Below are positions 24,726 through 33,198 of a DNA stretch of 64,000 nucleotides, in pieces. The DNA is taken from NCBI RefSeq assembly GCF_024137025.1, contig NZ_JAMYJR010000023.1, forward strand, positions 1-64,000, given 5' to 3'. Numbering within the stretch: position 1 is the first letter of the stretch; each line of letters opens with the position of its first letter. The translations under genes were made by a program, and so were the position numbers. The stretch comes from Paractinoplanes aksuensis. Lineage in GTDB: Bacteria; Actinomycetota; Actinomycetes; Mycobacteriales; Micromonosporaceae. The notes under the pieces were generated by a model, which was not told the DNA's origin, ran no database searches, and saw nothing but the letters and a program-made list of their open reading frames with translations.

Positions 24726-26419
24726 TGCTCACCGAGCTGATCTCCTCGCTCCACGAGGAGGACGACCGCCCGGCGCTGCCCGGAACGACACGGGGTGACC
24801 TGGCCCGGCTCGTGCGGGGCTACGCCGTGGCGCTGGCGGCTGAGGGCCTGACCGCCGGCGAGACAGTGGCTCTGGCCGTACGCCCGGGGGCACAGTCTCT
24901 GGCCACGCTGCTCGCGGCGTACCACCTGGGATTGCGCATCGCCGTGGTCGACCCGACGGCCGGGCCGGAAGTGGTGCGGGCCCGGCTCGCGCTGGCGTCG
25001 CCGCGTCTGGTGCTGGCCGACGCGGCGGCTCAGGCCGTGGCCGGGTGGGCGGCCCCGCTGGCCCGGCGCGCGCATCTCGCACTGCCCGACCTGAGCGCGA
25101 TCGCCCCCGTCCGGACCATCGGCCGCCGGCTCCCCGGTTCGGCGCCGGCCCTGCGACCCCATCAAGGTCAACTTCCTTCCCCGTACGCCGGGGAGGGCGA
25201 CGCGGTGGTCGTGTTCACGTCCGGCACGACCAGCCGGCCGCGCGCCGTCGTACATACCCGGGCCTCGATCTCGGCCGGGATGACCGCGGTGCGCGACCTG
25301 GTGCGCCCGGTCCCCGGCGCGCCGGTGCTGGGCGGCACGTTCTTCGTGCTGCTGCCGTCGCTGGCCGGCGGGGCGCCGGTCGCGCTGCCGGCCCGGCGCG
25401 GGCTGCGGCGGCAGTTGCGGGCGCTCGAGCCGCAGGCGGTTTATCTGACCCCGCCGCAGTTGCGCGCGGCGCTGGCCGAGGGGTGCCGGTTCAGCGGGCG
25501 CGTCTACAGCGGGTCGGCGCCGGTCAGCGCCGCGCTGCTGGCCGCGGTGCGCCGGGCCGGGGCGAAGGAGGCGTGGGGCGTCTACGCGCTGACGGAGGTC
25601 TTCCCGGCCGCAGCGGTGGAATCGGCCGTCAAGAGCGCTTTCGACGGTGAAGGAGACCTGGTCGGGTCGCTGCTGCCCGGGGTCGAGGCGCGAGTGTCGC
25701 CGTCCGGCGAGGTGCTGCTGGCCGGGCCGACGGCGGCCGACCGTTACCTGGGCGAGGAACCGTTCGACTGGGTGGCCACCGGTGATGTCGGGCGGGTCGA
25801 GGGGCGCACGGTGGTGCTGGGCGGGCGAGCCAAGGACATGATCCTGCGCGGGGCCGAGAACATCTATCCCGGGCTGTACGAGCCGGCCCTGCACGTCGCG
25901 GGCGTCGAACTGGCCCTGCTCGTGGGCGTCCCCGCCGGGGACGGGGATGAGCGCGTGGTCGCGGTGGTGCAGGCCGCTCCGGGCGTGGCCGAGCGTGATG
26001 TGCGAGAGACCCTGCGGGAGCCGTTGGCGCGGATGGGCTCGGCGCGGCCGGACGCGCTGGTCTTCGCGGATATTCCGTTGGCCGGCCGCTCCCGCAAGCC
26101 CGACCGCGCGGCCACGGCAGCGCTGGCTTCTCGTCTCGCCGCCGGCGCTCCCCCGTCGAAGACGGTCGCTCCCCCGCGCCCACGCACCGCCGTGCTGCCT
26201 CCGCCGGCACGGGTCGCCGGGCACAGTGTGCCCGATGAGCAGCTGGACAGCGGCGGGTTATCCACAGGCGATGCCCGTCGGGTGCCGGATCAACGGCGGT
26301 CATCCACAGGCGATCCCGAGGCCGACGAAAAATCGCGTAACCTCCGCTACCCAGGGTGGGCGGGGGAGGCGGTGGCACCCCGCGAAGATCCGCAAGATCG
26401 TCGTGAGGCAGGCGAGTGA
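24725..26419 (+). CDS. AMP-forming acyl ligase (FadD/OleC-like)
   Basis: ANL-superfamily enzyme of 564 residues. The P-loop motif reads VVFTSGTTSRPRAVVHT, lacking the usual Gly and Lys of SGTTGxPK. Later motifs are YSGSAPVSAA, GVYALTEVFP, WVATGDVGRVEGRTVVLGGR with KDMILRGAENIYP, and the hinge/C-domain lysine in GRSRKPDRAATAAL. It should activate a carboxylic acid as acyl-AMP, for CoA transfer or, as in OleC, beta-lactone closure. The last ~75 residues are a Pro/Arg/Asp-rich tail whose DNA includes two TCCACAGG motifs. ATG 24725 overlaps the glycosyltransferase stop; the long upstream frame is spurious. Confidence 0.83.
   Translation: MLTELISSLHEEDDRPALPGTTRGDLARLVRGYAVALAAEGLTAGETVALAVRPGAQSLATLLAAYHLGLRIAVVDPTAGPEVVRARLALASPRLVLADAAAQAVAGWAAPLARRAHLALPDLSAIAPVRTIGRRLPGSAPALRPHQGQLPSPYAGEGDAVVVFTSGTTSRPRAVVHTRASISAGMTAVRDLVRPVPGAPVLGGTFFVLLPSLAGGAPVALPARRGLRRQLRALEPQAVYLTPPQLRAALAEGCRFSGRVYSGSAPVSAALLAAVRRAGAKEAWGVYALTEVFPAAAVESAVKSAFDGEGDLVGSLLPGVEARVSPSGEVLLAGPTAADRYLGEEPFDWVATGDVGRVEGRTVVLGGRAKDMILRGAENIYPGLYEPALHVAGVELALLVGVPAGDGDERVVAVVQAAPGVAERDVRETLREPLARMGSARPDALVFADIPLAGRSRKPDRAATAALASRLAAGAPPSKTVAPPRPRTAVLPPPARVAGHSVPDEQLDSGGLSTGDARRVPDQRRSSTGDPEADEKSRNLRYPGWAGEAVAPREDPQDRREAGE
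26258..26308. promoter_or_regulatory. Pair of DnaA-box-like sites in the ligase gene tail
   Basis: TTATCCACA at 26258-26266 and TCATCCACA (one mismatch) at 26300-26308, same orientation, each followed by GGCGAT. They fall in the low-complexity tail of the ligase gene, so protein coding does not explain their conservation. Functional status unknown. Confidence 0.35.
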
Positions 26420-27570
26420 GCGGGGCGGCTCGGGGGCGGGATCGGCGGGTTTATTTGCGGAGTCATCCGGTGTTGTTCGCGCTGCTGGCGGCTACTCGGC
26501 GGTGGCCGGTGCTGCGGGTGGGCGGCACGGTGCTGGTGCACGGGCCGGAGGAGTTCCGGGCGGCGCTGACCCGGGTGCCGCTCGATCGGACGGCGGCGGG
26601 CACGACCGGGGGCGCGGCCGGGGAGCTGGCGGGCGCGGGGGCGCTGTTCGATCAGCAGGGGGCTGAGCATCGTGAGGCTCGGCGGGCTGCGGCGACGCTG
26701 CTCGGGGTGGCGGGCGTGGCCGAGTTGCGTCCGATCTGGGCCAAGCTGCTCGATGATCGGCTGCCGGTGCTCGGGGCGGGCGGCACAGTTGATCTCGTGC
26801 CGTTGACGGCCGAGATCGCGGGGGCCACGGCGGCGGCGTTGCTCGACCTCGATGTGGATCCGGTGGAGCTGGCCGACGCGGCCCGGTCGTCGGCGGCTGC
26901 GGCGGCCCGGGCGCATCTGCCGGGGCTGGGCGCGCGGCGGGCCGAGCGGGCAGCGGCCACCGCCGCCGAACAGCTGCTGGATCTGGTCGCTCCGCATGTG
27001 CTGGATCTGGTCGATCCGAGTGAGGCGCCTGAAGGCCAAGCTCGGCCTGCGGCCGAGCGCCCGGCGCCTTGGGGCCAGCGGCCCGCCGAGGCGGGGTTCA
27101 ACTCGATGCTGGCCGTGGCGGCGATCAACACGACGGTGGCGGCGTTGCCGCGGGCGGTGGCCTGGGTCTGCGACGACACGTTGTGGGAGCACGCTGGGAA
27201 CCCGGTGCTTGTAGACGAGTTGTTGCGGGTCACGGCGGCTACTCCCCTGCTGCCCCGGGTGGCGGCGGCGGACAGCGAGGTGGGTGGGTGCCCGGTGAAG
27301 GCCGGCGATCGGCTGCTGCTGATCGCGCGGCACGCGGCCGACGCCCACCGCCGGGATCCCGGCGTGGATGACCCGGCTCCGGCCCGTACAGCGCAATTGG
27401 TCTTCGGGGTCGGGCCCCACGCCTGCCCGGGCGCGGGGCTGGCCCGCGCGCAACTCGCCGACCTGCTGGCCGCGCTCGCGCCCTACCGGCCGGTGGTCGT
27501 CCGGGCGCGCGCCGACCGTGGGTCCGCCCTGCCGGGCTGGCGGTCATTGGTCGTACGGAGCAGCGCGTGA
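26416..27570 (+). CDS. Cytochrome P450
   Basis: Soluble bacterial P450 of 384 residues. The haem ligand is Cys337 in FGVGPHACPGAGLARAQL. The K-helix ExxR appears as DELLRVTAATPLLPRV, and the I-helix carries AAINTTVAALPRAV, where the usual acid before Thr is replaced by Asn, which may alter oxygen activation. An Ala/Arg-rich segment around residues 145-210 is less conserved. GTG 26416 overlaps the ligase stop as GTGA. Expected to oxidise the product of the upstream enzymes; no ferredoxin gene is adjacent. Confidence 0.88.
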   Translation: MSGAARGRDRRVYLRSHPVLFALLAATRRWPVLRVGGTVLVHGPEEFRAALTRVPLDRTAAGTTGGAAGELAGAGALFDQQGAEHREARRAAATLLGVAGVAELRPIWAKLLDDRLPVLGAGGTVDLVPLTAEIAGATAAALLDLDVDPVELADAARSSAAAAARAHLPGLGARRAERAAATAAEQLLDLVAPHVLDLVDPSEAPEGQARPAAERPAPWGQRPAEAGFNSMLAVAAINTTVAALPRAVAWVCDDTLWEHAGNPVLVDELLRVTAATPLLPRVAAADSEVGGCPVKAGDRLLLIARHAADAHRRDPGVDDPAPARTAQLVFGVGPHACPGAGLARAQLADLLAALAPYRPVVVRARADRGSALPGWRSLVVRSSA

Positions 27571-27599
27571 GCGGCGCGGCGCGAGATCAAGAGGGAACA

Positions 27600-28427
27600 G
27601 TGAGGATCGCGGTCACCGGGGCCAGTGGGTTCTGTGGTGGGGTGGTCGCGCGCCGCGCCGCCGAGGCGGGCACCGAGGTGATCTGTCTGGGGCGGCGGCC
27701 GGGGCCGGTCGGTAAGCACGTCTTCTGGGATGCCACGGCGGAGGCACCCGATCTGAGCGGGGCGGACGTCGTCGTGCATCTGGCCGCGGTCGTCGGCGAC
27801 GAAGGGGATGAGCGGAAGTTCGCCGCCGTCAACGTCGATGGGACGCGGCGGCTTCTCGAGGCGGCCGGCGATACCCCGGTGGTCTGGGTCAGCAGCGCGA
27901 GCGTCTATCGCCCTGGCCCCTACGAATTGCCCGTGACCGAGGACCACCCAACCGACGGGCAACGGACGGCCTACGGACGGACCAAAGCCGCCGGTGAGCG
28001 CCTGGCCCTGGATGCGGGGGCGGTGGTGTTGCGGCCGCGCGCGGTCTACGGGGACGGTGACCCGCACCTGCTCCCCCGGCTGCGGCGAGTCGTTCGGGGT
28101 GGCCGGGCCTGGCTGCCGGGGCCGGACGTGCCGTTGAGCCTGACCTCGGCCGACAACCTGGCGACGGCTTGTCTGGCCGCGCACCGGTGGCCGGCGGGCG
28201 CTTACAACATCGCCGACGCGACGCCGTACTCGCGGGATGCGGCGGTCGCGGCGGTGCTGGGGGTGCCGGTGCGACACGTGCCGGTCCGGATCGTGCGAGC
28301 GCTGGCCGCAGTGACGAAGGCTGTCACGCCGTACGCGATTGATCAGGTCACCGACGGCCTGGTGCTCGACATCGGGCGGGCGCGCGGCCAGGGATGGGAG
28401 CCGGCGGCCGGTCTCACGACGTCTTGA
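27600..28427 (+). CDS. NAD(P)-dependent SDR, 3-beta-HSD/OleD-like
   Basis: Extended short-chain dehydrogenase of 275 residues. TGASGFCGG binds the cofactor, VVHLAA follows, VSSASVY and YGRTK give the Ser-Tyr-Lys catalytic set, and RPRAVYGDGDPHLLPRL resembles OleD and 3-beta-hydroxysteroid dehydrogenases. GTG 27600 has GAGGGA just upstream and gives the standard N-terminus RIAVTGASG. An in-frame GTG at 27567 overlapping the P450 stop would add 11 residues. Likely a ketone or alcohol step on the product of the condensing enzyme. Its 3' end overlaps the convergent lipoprotein gene by 14 bases. Confidence 0.85.
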   Translation: MRIAVTGASGFCGGVVARRAAEAGTEVICLGRRPGPVGKHVFWDATAEAPDLSGADVVVHLAAVVGDEGDERKFAAVNVDGTRRLLEAAGDTPVVWVSSASVYRPGPYELPVTEDHPTDGQRTAYGRTKAAGERLALDAGAVVLRPRAVYGDGDPHLLPRLRRVVRGGRAWLPGPDVPLSLTSADNLATACLAAHRWPAGAYNIADATPYSRDAAVAAVLGVPVRHVPVRIVRALAAVTKAVTPYAIDQVTDGLVLDIGRARGQGWEPAAGLTTS

Positions 28428-28998
28428 CGACTCCGGAGCGGGCGACCGTGGCCGCGACCGTGCCGTCGTTGCCGTAGCCCTTGCGGCTGGTCACCATGTC
28501 GACCGAGAACACGTAGCGGGTCCCGCGGTCGAGCCCGGTCACCGTGGCCGTCCGGTAGCCGCAGGTGGCGCCGGGCGTCACGACCGTCCAGCCGATGTCG
28601 CGCTGGGGGCCGAGCTTCGAGTCCTGGCTGATCGCGGTGATCCGGTATTCGACGATGTCCGCCGTGGCGGGGTCGTACCAGGTCACGGCGCCGCTGGTGG
28701 CGCCCGTGGTGACGTCGGCGCCGTTGATCACGTTGCCTTTGACCGGCGGGCAGGCGGGGGTGCCGGTGGGGGTGGGCGTCGGCGTGCCGGCCGGCAGGGG
28801 CAGGAAGCCGCTGGGGAACGGACTGCGGGTGCCGGTGGGGCGGCTCGGCGCGGCCGACGTGGTGGGGCTGCCGGTTTCCACCACGACCCACGACTTGCCG
28901 CCGCCCTGGTCCTCGGTCGTGCTCGCCTTGTCGTCGCTGCCGCAGCCGGCCAGCAGCAGCGGCGCGAGGACGACGAGCTCCAGCCGACGACGACGCAC
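28414..28998 (-). CDS. Putative lipoprotein
   Basis: 194 residues. A basic n-region, a leucine-rich core and the lipobox LLAGC give a lipidated N-terminus. A Ser/Thr/Pro-rich spacer (~40-85) precedes a ~100-residue beta-rich domain (AVTWYDPATADIVEYRI, TATVTGLDRGTRYVFSVDMV) that resembles a fibronectin type III module. Function unknown. GTG 28998. Convergent with, and overlapping, the SDR gene. Confidence 0.75.
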   Translation of the reverse strand: MRRRRLELVVLAPLLLAGCGSDDKASTTEDQGGGKSWVVVETGSPTTSAAPSRPTGTRSPFPSGFLPLPAGTPTPTPTGTPACPPVKGNVINGADVTTGATSGAVTWYDPATADIVEYRITAISQDSKLGPQRDIGWTVVTPGATCGYRTATVTGLDRGTRYVFSVDMVTSRKGYGNDGTVAATVARSGVVKTS

Positions 28999-29012
28999 GC
29001 AACCCCCTGGTG

Positions 29013-29039
29013 GATCGGATCCCGTTCAAGAATCCGATC
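29013..29039. promoter_or_regulatory. Short inverted repeat between EcsC-like gene and lipoprotein gene
   Basis: Arms GATCGGAT (29013-29020) and ATCCGATC (29032-29039) with an 11-base loop. It could be a weak terminator of the leftward EcsC-like gene or an operator of the downstream lipoprotein gene. Confidence 0.3.
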
Positions 29040-29058
29040 GTCCGGGGCGACGATTTAT

Positions 29059-29781
29059 TTAGCCGGGCGAGCCGCCCAGGGCGGCGGCCGGGTCGGGGCG
29101 GCGGGCGTGGCGGTAGACGTCGCGGGCGCGGTTGGCCAGGTCTTTGGTGGCGGCCGAGTTGACCCAGGTGCCCAGCACGATCGAGGCGCCGGGGATCATC
29201 TTGGCGAACAGGCGCTTGGCCGCGCGGACGCCGGCCATCTGGGCCAGTTTCAGGCCGAGCCGCATCATCACGCCGCTCAACGGGCGGGAGGCCGCCCCGG
29301 CGAACAGCTTGACGGCGCGTTCCCGGCCGGCCGCCACGCCCAGGGCGAGACGGGCGGTCTGGGCCACCTTGTGCACCCGCTGGAGCACCAGCAGGTCGGT
29401 GGCCCGTTCGGACGCGGCCGGGTCGTGGCCGTAGGCGGCGGCGATGTGCAGCACCATGCGCGCCTGGTTCCAGGCCAGCACGCCCACGTCGAGCACGGCG
29501 CCGGGCAGGCCGGTGGCCCCGGAGACCGCGCCCGAGATGCGGGCGAGCGTGGTGAACCGCTTGACGGCCAGGTCGGCCAGCTGGTCGGGGGTGCGCTCGG
29601 GGTTCTCGGCCCGCATGCGCTCGGCCCAGGCGGCGGCCTCGGGGCCCAGGCGGCGGACCGCCTCGAGCGCGAGGTGTTCCGGCGCGTACTGCGGGTCGGC
29701 CTTCATGCGCGCCCACAGGGAGCCGGGGGGCGCGACAGTCTCGGTGTGCTGCTCAGTGGACGGGTTCGAGGCTTCGGTCAC
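29059..29781 (-). CDS. EcsC-family-like protein
   Basis: 240 residues. After a hydrophilic N-terminus the protein has LPGAVLDVGVLAWNQARMVLHIAAAYGHDP, split by hydrophobic and basic segments, and ends NSAATKDLANRARDVYRHAR. This pattern resembles EcsC-type proteins that accompany many actinobacterial transport genes. The role is unknown; Bacillus EcsC is linked to the Ecs ABC transporter, but none is adjacent here. GTG 29781 with GGAG upstream is preferred over GTG 29835. Confidence 0.65.
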   Translation of the reverse strand: MTEASNPSTEQHTETVAPPGSLWARMKADPQYAPEHLALEAVRRLGPEAAAWAERMRAENPERTPDQLADLAVKRFTTLARISGAVSGATGLPGAVLDVGVLAWNQARMVLHIAAAYGHDPAASERATDLLVLQRVHKVAQTARLALGVAAGRERAVKLFAGAASRPLSGVMMRLGLKLAQMAGVRAAKRLFAKMIPGASIVLGTWVNSAATKDLANRARDVYRHARRPDPAAALGGSPG

Positions 29782-29803
29782 CAGATCGCTCCGAGGGGGG
29801 AAG

Positions 29804-29813
29804 GGAACGTTCC
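29804..29813. promoter_or_regulatory. Palindrome GGAACGTTCC in divergent spacer
   Basis: Perfect 10-base palindrome between the EcsC-like and GGDEF-EAL genes, overlapping the expected promoter region of both. Possible operator; short enough to be chance. Confidence 0.25.
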
Positions 29814-29903
29814 TTTGCCATTGTGCCGTGCACATGCACGTGCAGGCGAGCCTTCGTGGTCGTTGTGTTCAACCAGAGACCTGTCCGGCCGATATTCCGG
29901 AGC

Positions 29904-32231
29904 GTGACGAACGACCGCTCCGTGGCCCGGCTGCGCTTGACGCCGTTGCTGGCCACTGCCGTGCTCATGCAGGTCACAGCCATCGTGCTGTATGCGGTCA
30001 ACCTTGCCCAGCCCCCGTTCGGCCCGGCCTGGGGCTGGCTGCCCGGCATCGTGCTGATGGGTGTGACGGCCGTCGCATGCTGGCAGACCGCCGGGACGCC
30101 CGGGCTGGACCGGGTGGCCGTCCGGCTCTGGCGGTCGATCGCCATCTGCGCGGCCCTGGTCGGCCTGGGCACGATCGGTGACGCCCGGCAGTCCCTGGTC
30201 GATCCCGAGCGGGTCAACCAGCAGCAGCACGACCTGCCCACCTCGATCTGCTACGCGATCGCCGTCGTCATCGTCATCTGGGCCCTGCTGCGCCTTCCGC
30301 TGGGCGGCAACCGCAGCACCACCACGCGGTTCGTGCTCGACGCGATCACCATCGGCGTCACCGTCAGCGTCTTCGGGTGGTATTTCACCGTACGGGCCAT
30401 GAACGCAGGCGACGGGCAGCGCACCACGGTGCCGATGATGATGCTCGCCGTGCTGGGCCTGATCGTCGCGCTGGCCCTGGTCAAGGTGGCGATGACCGGC
30501 ATGGGCGGGCTCGAGCCGGGGACGCTGCGCTGGTTCGCCGCGGCGGCCGTCCTGGGAACGGTCGGCGGCGGGCTCGTGCCGCTGGTCGTGCACATGCCGC
30601 CCGGGGTCAGCGCCGCCCAGGTCTTCAGCCCGGCCACCATGCTGTGTGTCGCCCTCGCCGCCGACCGCCACCGCCGGGCCGCCGCTCTGCCGCCGCGCCC
30701 GGCTCGGCGCCGGTTGTTCAGCGTCGTCCCGTACGCCGCTGTGGCCGCCACCGACGCCCTGCTGCTCTGGGTCAGCGGCGACTCGGGCCACGTCGTGCTC
30801 GTCGTCGCGGTGGCCGCCACGGCCCTGACCGCGCTGGTCGCCGTGCGCCAGGTCGGCGCGCTGCGCGAGAACGGGCGGCTGCTGCACCGGGTCGACGAGC
30901 AGCTGACCCAGCTCAACGATTACCAGCAGGAGCTCACCCACCGGGCCACCCACGACGGGCTGACCGGGCTGGCCAACCGCGCCCTGTTCGAGCAGTCGGC
31001 GCAGGAGATGCTGGCCCGCGACGAGCCGCTCTGCCTGGCCATGGTCGACCTGGACGACTTCAAGACGATCAACGACCGGCTCGGGCACGCGGTCGGCGAC
31101 GCCTTCCTGGCCGCGATCGCCGACCGGTTCCGCACCCAGTTGCGCGACGGCGACCTGGCCGCGCGGCTCGGCGGCGACGAGTTCGGGCTGCTGCTGCCCG
31201 GCCTGACCAGCGCCGACGCGGCGGCCGTGCTGAGCCGCCTGAACGAGGCCATGGCCCGGCCGCTGCGGGCCGGCGGACACGAACTGCTGGCCCGGGGCAG
31301 CATCGGGGTGATCGAGGCCTGGCCCGGCGCCACCGCGGCCGAGCTGTTGCGGCGGGCCGACGTCGCCATGTACGCGGCCAAGGACCGCGGCAAGGGCCGG
31401 TTCGCCATCTACGACGACACGCTGGAGCGCACCCACGAGGCCGACCAGCAGCTCGGGGCCGACCTGCGTCAGGCCCTGGCCGACGAACGGTTCACGCTGG
31501 CCTACCAGCCGATCGTGCTGCTGCCCGGCGGCGAGTGGATCGGCCTGGAGACGCTGGTGCGGTGGCCGGACGCGAGGATCGGCCCCGACACCTTCATCCC
31601 GATCGCCGAGCGCACCGGCCTGATCGTGCCGCTCGGCAGCTGGATCCTGCGCACCGCCCTGGCCCAGCTCGCGGCGTGGAACACCGAGTTCGGCGCGGTC
31701 GCCCCCCACCATCTGGGGGTCAACGTCTCGGCTCGCCAGTTGCGTGAGCCGGGCTTCGCCGAGGAGGTCGGCGACGCGCTGGTCGAGTTCGGAGTACGTC
31801 CGAACCAGCTCGTCGTCGAGGTCACCGAGACCGCGGTCTTCGACGGCGGGGTCGCCCTGGACACGCTGGTCGCGCTGAAGGCGCTCGGGGTGCGGGTGGC
31901 GCTGGACGACTTCGGCACCGGCCACTCGTCGCTGGGTCTGCTGCGTACGGTGCCGGCCGACTCGCTCAAGGTCGACAAGTCGTTCGTGGCCGGCATCGGC
32001 GGCGCCTCGGAGGAGGCGGTCATCGCCTCGGCCATGATTCAGATCACCGAGGGGCTGCACCTGCGGGCGGTCGCCGAGGGGGTGGAGACCGCGGCGCAGG
32101 CCGACACGCTTTACGAGCTGGGCTACCGTTTCGCTCAGGGGTACCACTTCTCCCGCCCGCTGCCGCCGGCCGAGGTGCGCTCGCACCTCCTCCAGCGGCA
32201 GTTGGCAAGATCGTCCTCGGCTCGGAATTAA
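29904..32231 (+). CDS. Membrane GGDEF-EAL cyclic-di-GMP protein
   Basis: About 775 residues. Eight or nine N-terminal membrane segments without a named sensor domain are followed by GGDEF (HDGLTGLANRALF, RLGGDEFGLLLPG) with an inhibitory RxxD site (RDGD) preceding it. The EAL domain follows, with its motif written ETL (GLETLVRW), then NVSARQLREPGF, VEVTETAVFDGG, LDDFGTGHSSLG and EGVETAAQAD. It may both make and hydrolyse c-di-GMP. GTG 29904 is chosen as it lies just before the first membrane segment; GTG 29823 is an alternative. It is a paralogue-like partner of the protein at 7777-10089. Confidence 0.88.
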   Translation: MTNDRSVARLRLTPLLATAVLMQVTAIVLYAVNLAQPPFGPAWGWLPGIVLMGVTAVACWQTAGTPGLDRVAVRLWRSIAICAALVGLGTIGDARQSLVDPERVNQQQHDLPTSICYAIAVVIVIWALLRLPLGGNRSTTTRFVLDAITIGVTVSVFGWYFTVRAMNAGDGQRTTVPMMMLAVLGLIVALALVKVAMTGMGGLEPGTLRWFAAAAVLGTVGGGLVPLVVHMPPGVSAAQVFSPATMLCVALAADRHRRAAALPPRPARRRLFSVVPYAAVAATDALLLWVSGDSGHVVLVVAVAATALTALVAVRQVGALRENGRLLHRVDEQLTQLNDYQQELTHRATHDGLTGLANRALFEQSAQEMLARDEPLCLAMVDLDDFKTINDRLGHAVGDAFLAAIADRFRTQLRDGDLAARLGGDEFGLLLPGLTSADAAAVLSRLNEAMARPLRAGGHELLARGSIGVIEAWPGATAAELLRRADVAMYAAKDRGKGRFAIYDDTLERTHEADQQLGADLRQALADERFTLAYQPIVLLPGGEWIGLETLVRWPDARIGPDTFIPIAERTGLIVPLGSWILRTALAQLAAWNTEFGAVAPHHLGVNVSARQLREPGFAEEVGDALVEFGVRPNQLVVEVTETAVFDGGVALDTLVALKALGVRVALDDFGTGHSSLGLLRTVPADSLKVDKSFVAGIGGASEEAVIASAMIQITEGLHLRAVAEGVETAAQADTLYELGYRFAQGYHFSRPLPPAEVRSHLLQRQLARSSSARN

Positions 32232-32289
32232 TCCCCGGGCCGGGTTGTTCGCACGGTTTACCCCTCGATGGAACACAGGAGGCCTCGAC

Positions 32290-33198
32290 GTGCTCGATCC
32301 GAACGAGCTCTACGAGCTGGCCGACGACCTGCCCGAGACGAGCGAGCCGGTGCTGGTCCAGGCCCTCACCGGATTCGTGGACGCGGGCAGCGCCATCCAG
32401 CTGGCGCGCGAAAACCTGCTCGAGCGCCTCGACAGCCAGGTCGTCGCCACGTTCGACCTCGACCAGCTGCTCGACTACCGCTCCCGGCGGCCTCCGATGA
32501 TCTTCGACGAGGACCACTGGGTCAGCTACGAGGAGCCCAGCCTGGCCCTGCACCTGGTGCGCGACCAGCTCGGCACCGAGTTCCTGCTGCTGGCCGGCCC
32601 CGAGCCCGACCTGCAGTGGGAGCGTTTCATCGCCGCCGTGACGGGCCTGGTCGAGCGGTTCGGGGTGCGCCTCACGGTGGGGCTCAACGCCATCCCGATG
32701 GCCGTGCCGCACACCCGCCCGGTCAGCGTCACCGCCCACGCCACCGACAAGTCGCTGCTCGGCGACCGCGAGCCCTGGTTGCAGAAGGTGCAGGTTCCGG
32801 CCAGTGTCGGCAATCTGCTCGAGTTCCGGCTGGGCGAGAGCGGCCACGACGCGATGGGCTTCGCCGCGCACGTGCCGCACTACCTGGCCCAGACGACCTA
32901 CCCGGCGGCCAGCGAGCTGCTGCTCGACTCCGTCTCGTCGACCACCGGCCTGGCCCTGCCGACCGGTGAGCTGCGCGAGGCGGCCAAGGTCGTCCGTGAG
33001 GACGTGGACAAGCAGGTCGCCGAGGACGAGCAGGCCGGTCGCCTGGTCACCTCGCTCGAGGCCCAGTACGACGCCTTCCTGCGCGGCCGCGAGGGCAACC
33101 TGCTGGCCGACGACAACCGCCCGCTGCCGACCGCGGAAGAGCTGGGCGCCGAGCTCGAGCGCTTCCTGGCCGAGCAGCAGAACCGCGAGAACGATTAA
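32290..33198 (+). CDS. PAC2-family protein
   Basis: 302-residue cytosolic protein of the PAC2 (proteasome assembly chaperone 2-like) family. Conserved segments: VLVQALTGFVDAGSA, QVVATFDLDQLLDYRSRRP, FLLLAGPEPDLQWERF, LNAIPMAVPHTRP, and FAAHVPHYLAQTTYPAA. Actinobacteria with proteasomes carry such proteins; their role is unproven. GTG 32290 has a full AGGAGG seven bases upstream, deciding the start. The stop codon directly abuts the stop of the convergent esterase gene. Confidence 0.88.
   Translation: MLDPNELYELADDLPETSEPVLVQALTGFVDAGSAIQLARENLLERLDSQVVATFDLDQLLDYRSRRPPMIFDEDHWVSYEEPSLALHLVRDQLGTEFLLLAGPEPDLQWERFIAAVTGLVERFGVRLTVGLNAIPMAVPHTRPVSVTAHATDKSLLGDREPWLQKVQVPASVGNLLEFRLGESGHDAMGFAAHVPHYLAQTTYPAASELLLDSVSSTTGLALPTGELREAAKVVREDVDKQVAEDEQAGRLVTSLEAQYDAFLRGREGNLLADDNRPLPTAEELGAELERFLAEQQNREND

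Noticed and set aside
26416..27600. Similar first codons of the P450 and of the SDR frame from 27567 (both SGAAR)
   Set aside because: Likely chance in GC-rich sequence; the SDR has a better start with a ribosome site at 27600.
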